Shown here piece by piece: positions 8,619-15,906 of a stretch of 64,000 bases of DNA. The position numbers and the translations under genes were made by a program. The notes beneath the pieces were generated by a model. It searched no databases. It was not told the origin of the DNA and saw only the letters and a program-made list of their open reading frames with translations. Numbering within the stretch: position 1 is the stretch's first letter; every line of letters begins with the position of its first letter. The DNA comes from Undibacterium_A arcticum (lineage in GTDB: Bacteria; Pseudomonadota; Gammaproteobacteria; Burkholderiales; Burkholderiaceae_D): NCBI RefSeq assembly GCF_042660705.1, contig NZ_JBHSUQ010000001.1, one strand, 5' to 3'.

Positions 8619-10219
8619 TGCGATTTGTTGCCGTTGAAATCGTGTTCGAGCGTGGCCGGCTCGTTGTTGCTGACACGAATCTCTGTGACGTAGTCGGGGA
8701 AGGCGGGATTCACGATCCTAACCTTATATTTGCCCTCGGGCAGCGCGAGTTTCTTAATCGGTGGGCTTACTCCCTTTTCGACGCCGTTTTACATATACAA
8801 CACCCCATGGCCTGACGCTGAGTTTGACATTGATGGCCTGCGCTGCAGCTTGGGTTGCCACATGCGCCGCGCTGGCAGCAGCGGTAGTTGTTACTGTACT
8901 TGCAACAGTACTTGCCACGGTTTTTTTCTGTCGGCAGTTTGTCTTGGGCTGCTCGCCGTTGCGCTGGTCGTTCCGCTGGCAGGGATGGTATGCAGATCGT
9001 CGGCCGATACCGTCGGTGCATTACTCGTGTTGGTGATCTCTGAAGCGGGAGTTGCTGCAACCAGCGGTGCCGGTGGATGGTCGATGATAACTTGCTGATC
9101 CCTGCTACCCGGCGCAAATTTTGCAATAGCGACCAGGGTCAGTAGCGCCGCCGCAGCCACCGGCAGGGCGATTTTCCAACGCTTCCACCAGACCGTAGCG
9201 CCGGCAACTTCGACTTTCTTTTCGTCAGTTTCTAGAAGAGCAGAATTGATTAGAGGCGGCGCCGGTGAATAGGAAACCGCACCGGCCTTGACCCCGAGCA
9301 GGATACGAAATTCGGCGATGGTTTTCGGCCTTTGCTCCGGCAAAACTCTGAGACCGACATTGATCGCATCGAGGAAGGATTCGCTGTAAGCCGGGTAGTT
9401 GGCAGTGCTCAGATTTTCTATCGGATCCTTGATCATGCGCGCCACCGAGCTTGGCGGTGCCTTTTTCGCGATCAAGCTGTAAATCACTGCGGACAAGGCG
9501 TAGATATCGGTCCATGGTCCCTGTGCCATGCTTTCGTCGTCGGCGTATTGCTCAACCGGGGCAAAGCGCGGTTTCAGGATCACCGTCAGTGATTGCGGCA
9601 TACCGCTGATGACTTGGCGCGCAGCGCCAAAATCCAGCAAAACCGGTGCGCCGTTTTTCTGGATCATGATGTTTTCCGGCGAAATATCGCGATGCAGAAC
9701 TTGCGCCTTGTAGAGCAAATCCAGCCCGGACAAAATCGACTGCAGCATTTTCTTTAACCAGGATTCGGTGATCAGCTCGGGTCGGTGTTCGGCCAGATGT
9801 TGCAAGGTTTGACCCTGGTAATACTGCATCGCCATGTAGGCGGTTTTGTTCTCTTCCCAAAAACGATACACCTTGACCAGTGCCGGATAATCGAATTGTG
9901 CCAGCAGGCGCGCCTCGTTGATATAGCTTTTCAGGCCGGTATCGAAAGCTTCCAGATGTTTGGCTGCGCGTACCAGGACGGTGTTGTGATGGCCGCGCGC
10001 GGCCAACGACATTGGCATGTACTCTTTGATGGCGACCGTGCGCTGCAGGCTGTGATCGAAAGCCATATAGACGATGCCGAAACCACCTTCGCCAATCACG
10101 CCGGTGATTTCAAAATCGGACAGGCGCGTGCCGATGGGCAGGCAATTGGACGAGCCGCTTTTGCCGGGCAGCGGGCGAACTTTGTCTTCGGGGCTCGTGC
10201 TCATATCGTTACTTGGCAT
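8615..10219 (-). CDS. PpkA-like Ser/Thr protein kinase with transmembrane helix and PEGA-like C-terminus; two frame breaks
   Basis: A full Hanks-type kinase occupies residues about 30-310: GEGGFGIVY (ATP loop), VAIKEY (Lys), HRDISPENI (catalytic loop), LDFGAAR (Mg loop) and APVEQY. A transmembrane segment follows (about 345-365, WKIALPVAAAALLTLVAIA), then a Thr/Ala-rich linker. The sequence stops early at 8891, but an extra A in the run at 8921-8927 and one A fewer at 8787-8790 restore a tail reading RPWGVVYVNGVEKG...SPPIKKLALPEGKY up to TGA at 8615-8617, a PEGA-like domain. ATG 10219 overlaps the phosphatase stop (TAATG). Likely controls type VI secretion with the phosphatase and TagH. Confidence 0.82.
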
Positions 10220-11085
10220 TATTGCGCTTTGCTATTGGGAGATTGCGGCATCTGGTCAATCCAGATCGCAAATGCCGTCGTATTATCGCGTACTGAAGTC
10301 GATTGGCCCTGATTGGCGCGGTGGTCGGCAATCCCTTGCATACGGCTCAGCCAGTCTTGTGCTGAACTCGCTTGCGTCAGCGCCTGCTCCATTTCGTCTT
10401 CAAGAACCCATTCCCACAAACCGTCACTGCAGAGCAGGAACGCATCGCCGGCCGCCAGCTCTTGCATCGTGCTGATGCAAGGGGTGTAATCGGTTTCGGC
10501 ACCAATCGCGGCAATCAACACATGTCGATGCGGATGGATGCGCGATTGCTCGGCACCGCAATAACCGGCATCGATATATTGCTGCACCAAGCTGTGATCC
10601 TGACTCATCGCTTGAATTCTTTGCTGCCGGAAAAAATAAATGCGGCTATCGCCCAGATGCGCCCACAGCGCGGCGCCCCGCTGCGTATCGATCAGCAAGC
10701 TGACGACGGTGGTACTCATTTCGCGCAATTGCTGGTCGCTGTCTTGCGCTCGCGCCACGCTCTGGCTGGCGGCGTTCAAATATGCGGATAACTTCTCTAC
10801 GCTGAAAGCGGAATCGGCGGCAAACGCAGTGCTGATCGCCTTGATCGCAACTGCGGCAGCGATTTCACCACCCTTGTGTCCGCCTGCGCCATCGGCCACC
10901 AGAAAGCAATGCAGACCCTCATTGTGCAAACTGTCCAGTGCATCCTGATTACTGTCGCGGCCGCCGATCTGGCACATTTGTGCGGCATCGATCAGCCAAC
11001 GCGTTTGCAACGCCCGGGCCATCGACTCACCCGCTACCGCTGCAGTTAAGTCATTTGCCAATGCATTTGCAAATTCGCCGCCCAT
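10219..11085 (-). CDS. PP2C-family Ser/Thr phosphatase (PppA-like)
   Basis: The 288-residue protein has PP2C motifs in order: GGRDSNQDA, VADGAGGHKGGE, WAHLGDSRIYFFR, LLCSDGLWEWV and RDNTTAFAI, with the metal-binding Asp residues present. It starts 12 bases after the tagH-like gene with a GAGGAAAG site and overlaps the kinase start by one base, so it is in one operon. In Pseudomonas aeruginosa the analogous PppA removes the phosphate that PpkA places on Fha1, switching type VI secretion off; that role is inferred here from arrangement. A second, separate PP2C gene occurs at 39917-40879. Confidence 0.85.
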   Translation of the reverse strand: MGGEFANALANDLTAAVAGESMARALQTRWLIDAAQMCQIGGRDSNQDALDSLHNEGLHCFLVADGAGGHKGGEIAAAVAIKAISTAFAADSAFSVEKLSAYLNAASQSVARAQDSDQQLREMSTTVVSLLIDTQRGAALWAHLGDSRIYFFRQQRIQAMSQDHSLVQQYIDAGYCGAEQSRIHPHRHVLIAAIGAETDYTPCISTMQELAAGDAFLLCSDGLWEWVLEDEMEQALTQASSAQDWLSRMQGIADHRANQGQSTSVRDNTTAFAIWIDQMPQSPNSKAQ

Positions 11086-11097
11086 GATTATCTTTCC

Positions 11098-11811
11098 TCA
11101 GCCTTGACCACCAGTTCGGACTTCAAAGAGTCGAACGGCGATTGCTCTTCGCAACGCGCGATTTCTTTCGTAGGCGTTCAGGAAAGCGTTGCCTATAGCC
11201 GGTTGTTCGTGATGTATGCCTTCCTTGCGGATTTGCCGGAACCTCACACCGTAGGCATCCCACATCTGGGCCTTGTGCCTGGATGGGAACCATTTATCCA
11301 TGCCAATTGGCTCCGGCACATGATCGCTGATATGGCGTGGATGAAAGCGATCCATCGCATCGCGCACACCGGCGCTAAAACCGGCAAGCATCGCTTTTTG
11401 ATGCGCATACAAATCGCCGTAAGCCTCTTGCATCGCTTCCACCGGCTCCATGAAACCCGGCATTTTTTTGCGCAGCATCTGCAATATGATGGTGTCGCTA
11501 TCTTGTAAAAATTTCAATGGATTGTTGTTGCGCTTAACGACCACCGTCACATCGGCCTGCACTGCGCGCTTGACCATGGAACGGCTGGACAGCAAATTGT
11601 GCGTGCCGCGTATCGAGACCGATAGCAACTTGCCCAACATCTCCATCAATTCCGGCGTGAGTTTGGAACCAATCCCCCGTCCGGCCGGATCTTGCGCAAT
11701 TCCCGCACCGCGCATAAATGCATCAAGCAATTCCTGATGAGCAGGGTCTTGACTGGCGATGTTGTTAACGTCGGCTCTCGGGTTCGGTTCGAACGAATGT
11801 TGATCTGACAT
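11098..11811 (-). CDS. TagH/Fha-type T6SS protein lacking the FHA domain
   Basis: Residues about 60-237 match the C-terminal domain of type VI secretion FHA proteins (TagH): LLDAFMRGAGI, VKRNNNPLKFLQDSDTIILQMLRKKMPGFMEPVEAM, and HISDHV.PEPIGMDKWFPSRHKAQMWDAY-like segments. AGGAG at 11820-11824 favours ATG 11811 (237 residues) over an upstream ATG at 11874; either way a stop lies 4 codons above 11874 and no FHA domain is encoded. It heads the operon with the phosphatase, kinase and TssQ. Either the FHA part was lost by rearrangement (a small transposon-like element lies 180 bases upstream) or this is a natural short form. Confidence 0.65.
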   Translation of the reverse strand: MSDQHSFEPNPRADVNNIASQDPAHQELLDAFMRGAGIAQDPAGRGIGSKLTPELMEMLGKLLSVSIRGTHNLLSSRSMVKRAVQADVTVVVKRNNNPLKFLQDSDTIILQMLRKKMPGFMEPVEAMQEAYGDLYAHQKAMLAGFSAGVRDAMDRFHPRHISDHVPEPIGMDKWFPSRHKAQMWDAYGVRFRQIRKEGIHHEQPAIGNAFLNAYERNRALRRAIAVRLFEVRTGGQG

Positions 11812-11987
11812 CGGCGAGGCTCCTGATTGACGGTCATTACTTTGATGTGAGACGGTTTTGAGAGAGGGAATCATCCTGACACACTAGCTTAAATCATGCC
11901 ATGCTGCAACATTCCGTGGGGCAAGCACTACAGTCCGACAGTTTTGAGTTATTTAGCAGGCTGCTGAAATGCTCCCAAAGCGGGCTA

Positions 11988-12130
11988 ATGTCGTTCAGTT
12001 AAGGCATAACTACCAATTAGTGTCATTCCCGCGGAGGCGGGAATCCAGTGTCGTACGCACGCAAGCCACTGGATCCCCGCCTGTGCGGGGGCGACAAATT
12101 GGGGGGAATTGGCCCTTAACTGAACGGCAT
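11988..12130. mobile_element. 143 bp MITE-like element with inverted ends and TA flanks
   Basis: The left end ATGTCGTTCAGTTAAGGC (11988-12005) is an imperfect inverted copy of the right end GCCCTTAACTGAACGGCAT (12112-12130). Both sides carry a TA dinucleotide (11986-11987 and 12131-12132), as expected for insertion with TA duplication. Inside are two short palindromes, ATTCCC-N8-GGGAAT at 12025-12044 and CCCCGC-N4-GCGGGG at 12075-12090, linked by an inverted CCACTGGATC/ATCCAGTG pair. No coding capacity. Confidence 0.6.
12025..12044. repeat. ATTCCC-N8-GGGAAT palindromic repeat (dRS3-like)
   Basis: ATTCCC, eight bases, GGGAAT. This is the exact pattern of the neisserial dRS3 repeat and also of common GCGGGAAT-type dispersed palindromes of proteobacteria. 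Its mate at 12075-12090 forms the other arm. Dispersal in this genome cannot be tested from one window. Confidence 0.5.
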
Positions 12131-12299
12131 TACCCCATGCGGGCGGATTGCCGTGTTCGCAATGTTTGGTTTCACCCGGCACGTTCGCATCTTGAGTTTT
12201 TCGCCCATGGCGGGTCTGTTTTTAGCGATTCGGGGTTGATTTCTCCGCATTGCTCACTCCTCACGCCGCCTGTAGCCGTATTTGCCCCCAGAGAGCGCA

Positions 12300-12356
12300 T
12301 TAGATCAAACCCAACAGAGGGCGGAAGTGGTCGAGCAATTCGGTGATACGACTCAT
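12300..12356 (-). pseudogene. 18-codon coupled frame after the hydratase, probable gene remnant
   Basis: The hydratase stop and a new ATG overlap as ATGA (12353-12356). The frame reads MSRITELLDHFRPLLGLI and stops at 12300-12302. A perfect translational-coupling overlap with so short a product suggests the start of a lost downstream gene. I do not recognise the family. It may also be chance. Confidence 0.3.
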
Positions 12357-13138
12357 TTCTGCACAAAATGCACCGTCAGTGTGCCTAGGTCGCCATATTG
12401 AATGGCGATGTCTTCTCCTGCCGGCAGGTCAAAGCTCCCGGCATACGACCCTGTGATCACGGCTTGACCGGTTTGCAACCCCCGGCCTTTGCTGCGCAAA
12501 AACTCCGCCAGCCAATACAGTGGCGCGCGTGGATCGGCACTCGGATGGTGGCCCTCAAGTTGGGTTGCCTCGCCAGTTGCATGGGTGATCGTTATCGTCA
12601 TGTCGCTGGCGGCGCTTGCTGGTCCGGCATCCACCTGCCGGCCGATGAACAGGCCCTGATTGAGCAAGCTATCCGCCAGATTTTCAGCAAAACTGGCGTC
12701 GGCAGCATCGCTGTAACGGCTGTCGATCAGCTCGAGCGCGAGGTGGGTACGCGCTATCGCGGCATCGACCTCGGCCGGCGTGTAGGGTAGGTCGCGCACG
12801 GGCAGGTCACGACCGAGGATGAAGGCGAGTTCCGGCTCCACCCGCGCCTGACCGGCGCGGACCCACACCGCGCATGGTGCGCTAGTGTGGACGGTGCTGG
12901 CATAGATAGGCGCCAAGACCAAGCGCCCGGCAGCGGGCAAGCCGCACTTCCATGCAGCGATGCCATCGCCGAGTTGCTCGCTGACGGCGGCTTGTATGGC
13001 CAATGCAGCGTCAAGATTGGATGGCCGACAGGACTCCGGCAGGCGAGGCCCTTGCTCGCCCGACCTGCGGCGCACCACCAGGATGGTTGCGGCAGTTGAA
13101 GCGACATGGTCGGGTTGATGATTCAGACGGTATCCCAT
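12353..13138 (-). CDS. 2-keto-4-pentenoate hydratase (MhpD)/fumarylacetoacetate hydrolase-fold protein
   Basis: The 261-residue protein carries the family segments LDAALAIQAAVSEQLGD, WKCGLP, VEPELAFILGRDL (acidic metal ligands), ALELIDSRY, and the C-terminal GQAVITGSYAG...DIAIQYGDLGTLTVHF. These enzymes hydrate 2-hydroxypenta-2,4-dienoates in meta-cleavage of catechols, in the cytosol with a divalent metal. The gene overlaps the end of the upstream unknown gene by 16 bases on the same strand. It could serve the aromatic cluster at the left edge, but 8 kb of other genes intervene. Confidence 0.8.
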   Translation of the reverse strand: MGYRLNHQPDHVASTAATILVVRRRSGEQGPRLPESCRPSNLDAALAIQAAVSEQLGDGIAAWKCGLPAAGRLVLAPIYASTVHTSAPCAVWVRAGQARVEPELAFILGRDLPVRDLPYTPAEVDAAIARTHLALELIDSRYSDAADASFAENLADSLLNQGLFIGRQVDAGPASAASDMTITITHATGEATQLEGHHPSADPRAPLYWLAEFLRSKGRGLQTGQAVITGSYAGSFDLPAGEDIAIQYGDLGTLTVHFVQK

Positions 13139-13955
13139 GTCTTTCTCGTTCTGATATAGGAGTCGTCATTGTAGAAAGGAGCAAACACTTCGCTGAAGAA
13201 TGGAATGTCCTCACTCCCGGTTTGCATTGCTGTGTATTGAAGAGAGGACAGTAACTCAACCCAATAGCGGATGACTTGGAGTACATATAGTTGGCGAAAA
13301 GGGGCAACGGCAGTCTGCATTCCGGTTCTACGGCTTGCATCTTCAACGTCTGTGATTTCGTCGCCGGTCTCAGACGTATGTCTGACCATGGCGTGCGGGG
13401 CGAGCATCGCGGCGATGGCGGTAGCGTTGCCATCGATGGCTTCCTTTTTGTTCCTCGATACGCGTGTCGCGTATAGCGGTATGTCTACTTGCGTGAACCA
13501 TGACGCAATGGGATCACTTTGCCGTTTCGCGCCAACAATCAGATCAATGTTGGAATAGCGATCACCCTGCGCAAACTCTGCCAGGATTCTTAGAATGGCT
13601 TGATGGATGGGGTCATCGAGTTTGCGCAAAAAAAACTGCATGGATATCGACCGCTTCGAAGCTACCACCAGTGACTTCTCGTAGATGACACCAATCTTGT
13701 GTCCGATTTCGTTTTTTTCATGTAGTTGAAATCCGGGAACTGGCCGTTGTGATCAATGAAATGATCGAGCATAAGGCAGAGCTTTCCGATTCGCTCAAGG
13801 CCAGTAGACAGGCTTGTGAATGCTTGGAAATAAACACCCTTGGCTGCGTAGTTGGCGTTTCTAATTTGCGTAGCGCCTGAGCCAAGCATCTCCTTTGTGA
13901 ATTGTGCCTCCTTGATCAGAGCATTGAAGGTCTCAGTAAACATGTACGTCGCCAT
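13123..13955 (-). CDS. hypothetical protein of an A+T-richer island, frame broken once
   Basis: Two adjacent open frames (13662-13955 and 13123-13668) join if the T run at 13712-13718 (seven) has eight T; the join then reads FNYMKKNEIGHKIGVIYEKSLVVAS. Composite length is about 277 residues. The N-terminal half is helical (FNALIKEAQFTKEML...ERIGKLCLMLDHF), somewhat like HEPN-type helical bundles; the C-terminal half (HQAILRILAEFAQGDRYSNIDLIVG) has no family I recognise. No signal peptide. It lies on the same strand as the HEPN-motif gene and the Mrr-like gene upstream, so it may form a functional set with them. Confidence 0.55.
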
Positions 13956-14054
13956 TGGAAGGTTGAGGGGGCTTACATAGAACTGAGCGGCTGGCCGCTC
14001 GGAACAAAAGCAAAAACTGACGGCGCGGCCCGGCCAGTCCGATCAACCACCATG

Positions 14055-14780
14055 TCAGAAGACATTCTTCGTAAGCCACTCGGCTCCTTGGATGAACTCT
14101 TCAACTTGCTCCTTGGTCGGTTCGGCGTCCTTCTTGTGCGAACATAGATTACGAAGGTCGGCAAGGAACGATATCTTACGCCACGCGGGTATGTCGATAA
14201 CCGAAGCAGATTTGAGAGGGTCATTCAAGTCCGCATTGGTCGGGTTCTTCTTACCAACAGTGACGCCATGACTTGATGCTACTTTCTGTAGGTGTCCCTC
14301 GATTACAACGCCCATGAGCGCTCCCGCGGCCCGAAGTCTCACCTTAGCCAATTGCCGCGCTATCACGATCTCGCTGTCCTGCAACTCGGCGTACAGCTCG
14401 CCTTCAATGTTTGCCACAACGGAATCAATTCGCTCAGCGATTGCCTTAAACAGCGTGAGTTGATTAAAGAAGCACCTCAACGCTTGGTTTCTGCTGTCGA
14501 AATTTGGGTAACCTGATGGTATGACGTTTTTGAAAAAGTCCTGAATAACGTACGAGCCGTACCCGAGAGATTTACGTTTCGGATCGATCTCATAGTAATT
14601 TCTGAACTCGGCGTATCGATCAGGCGCAAGCGTTGCAACGGCTTTTAATGCCTTCGTATACCAACGTTGGTAGTCGTATTGAAACTGTTTATCCTGGTTA
14701 TTCTGGAAGGCTTCACCTAGCACCGCGCCCTCTGCGTAAATGGCATCGATTTCTTTGCGGATTAGAGCTCGCTTCGACAT
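14055..14780 (-). CDS. HEPN-motif protein of unknown function
   Basis: A 241-residue, mostly helical protein. Near its C-terminus ADLRNLCSHKK gives the R-x4-H arrangement (Arg210, His215) that marks HEPN RNases and HEPN-fold toxins; the preceding segment WRKISFLADL and the following acidic helix fit that fold. N-terminal residues 1-150 are a long helical region I cannot place. HEPN proteins often act in toxin-antitoxin, abortive infection and CRISPR-linked systems; non-catalytic members also exist. It is on the same strand as the Mrr-like gene upstream and the unknown gene downstream (99-base gap). Confidence 0.6.
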   Translation of the reverse strand: MSKRALIRKEIDAIYAEGAVLGEAFQNNQDKQFQYDYQRWYTKALKAVATLAPDRYAEFRNYYEIDPKRKSLGYGSYVIQDFFKNVIPSGYPNFDSRNQALRCFFNQLTLFKAIAERIDSVVANIEGELYAELQDSEIVIARQLAKVRLRAAGALMGVVIEGHLQKVASSHGVTVGKKNPTNADLNDPLKSASVIDIPAWRKISFLADLRNLCSHKKDAEPTKEQVEEFIQGAEWLTKNVF

Positions 14781-14916
14781 ATATCCTCTAACGAATAGCG
14801 TTTATCCGCCGCCCCGGAAACGCGAAAATAAAATCCGCGAAATACCGGCGGCGGACACCCGACAGAGCGAAGCGAGGAAGCTCATCGTCCGTTTACAACG
14901 CGTGGAGCCGACACCT

Positions 14917-15413
14917 TCAATCTCGACCTTTGCCGGCAACATTGTTTTCTACGACAGGGGTCATTTTTCCAACTTCCCCACGCATGTCCACGCCGGTTAA
15001 ACTAACGAAGAGGTTCCCTAAGAATGAAAGAACAAATTCCTGCGGCGTTGCCTCAGCATTCAATATGACTGAATGAATATTTGCTGACGCCGCCACTTTC
15101 TGAGCACCCTCTTGCAATCCCAAGGGGGAAACCATGAACCCTCCCGCAGCACCTGTATCCTGAATGCGAAATGCGAGCGCACCAACGGCTTCTTGCTTGA
15201 TTCTTGAAGTCGTATAACGCCGACACTCGACTATCACAAATGCCTCCGACCCGCTCTGGATGCCCTTCGCATCCAACTCCCATTCTGCCCCTGAGAGACC
15301 GGGAATAGATTGTTTCGCTTCAACTGCCGAAAGGCCAAGTGCCCCCTAAGACGGCCAAGGATTTCAGCGGCGACCTCTTCATACGTTTGCCACTTCTTTG
15401 GTGAATCTGCCAT
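14917..15413 (-). CDS. Mrr-like PD-(D/E)xK restriction-endonuclease-fold protein, frame broken once
   Basis: GGAGG with 6-base spacing supports ATG 15413 (MADSPKKWQTYEEVAAEIL). The C run at 15342-15346 (five) must be six for the frame to go on as ALGLSAVEAKQSIPGLSGAEW and then ELDAKG...AFVIVECRRYTTS. Asp in ELDAKG and Glu in VEC are in place for a PD-(D/E)xK site, but the usual Lys is Arg (ECR). Composite length is about 165 residues, so one domain only, with no N-terminal DNA-recognition domain. Likely a nuclease of the Mrr type or a relative. It begins the three-gene set that ends 130 bases from tRNA-Pro. Confidence 0.6.
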
Positions 15414-15501
15414 CGTCTGCCTCCGATTCTGTCGGCCAACTTTGTTACAGTGTCCAACGATCGCCAAATGGTACCTGAACTGGTGACTAACTCCACCAGA
15501 T

Positions 15502-15530
15502 AACAAAAAGGCCAATCCGAAGATTGGCCT
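15502..15530 (-). terminator. terminator of tRNA-Pro
   Basis: On the minus strand AGGCCAATC, loop TTCG, GATTGGCCT is followed by TTTTTGTTA. A stable UUCG-capped hairpin 17 bases beyond the tRNA 3' end. Confidence 0.85.
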
Positions 15531-15546
15531 AAGTGTTTGATTTAAT

Positions 15547-15623
15547 TGGTCGGGACGGTGTGATTCGAACACACGACCCCTTGCACCCCATGCAAGTACG
15601 CTACCAGGCTGCGCTACGCCCCG
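15547..15623 (-). tRNA. tRNA-Pro (anticodon GGG), CCA encoded
   Basis: Cloverleaf on the minus strand: acceptor CGGGGCG/CGTCCCG (15617-15623 with the 3' arm), D arm GCGCAGCCTGGTAGCGT, anticodon arm CTTGC-ATGGGGT-GCAAG giving anticodon GGG (Pro, CCC/CCU codons), T arm GTGTG-TTCGAAT-CACAC, then discriminator A and encoded CCA. 77 nt. The A+T-richer genes at 13.1-15.4 kb lie on its 3' side, the usual side for integrated islands. Confidence 0.95.
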
Positions 15624-15906
15624 ACGAGCTAATAATTATAGCAGTAGCGACCGTCGATTTGGGCGGTAAACTTGTGCTGAATGGCAATTTTTCTCCAGTG
15701 CCAAGCTAAAGTCGCCTGCGTGTTACACCTGAATTATCCGGTGCTTTGCTAAAGGGCATAAAACCGGGAAAATGGCGCGATCGGTTTGCCGGGCGGTCGG
15801 ACTGCATGTAGCCGGGCTCACGGCGCGGCGGCCGCACGGGCAATTTCTAAGATTCCACTCCACTTCACCAACGGCAGCGCCTGCCGCGCACTGCGAGAAA
15901 ATTTTC

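Larger units (their letters stand above)
11875..12299. other. gene-free stretch carrying a miniature repeat element
   Basis: Between the tagH-like gene and the hydratase I see no credible gene except the short coupled frame listed separately. The left part holds the 143 bp inverted-end element; the right part, about 12140-12299, shows nothing I recognise. Confidence 0.5.

Noticed and set aside
12172..12366. 64-codon minus-strand frame between the hydratase and the MITE-like element
   Set aside because: No ribosome site, no homology signal, and composition of non-coding DNA.
12000..15560. att direct repeat of the tRNA-Pro 3' end marking the far edge of an island
   Set aside because: I looked for a second copy of the tRNA 3' end in this stretch and found none, so integration at the tRNA stays unproven.
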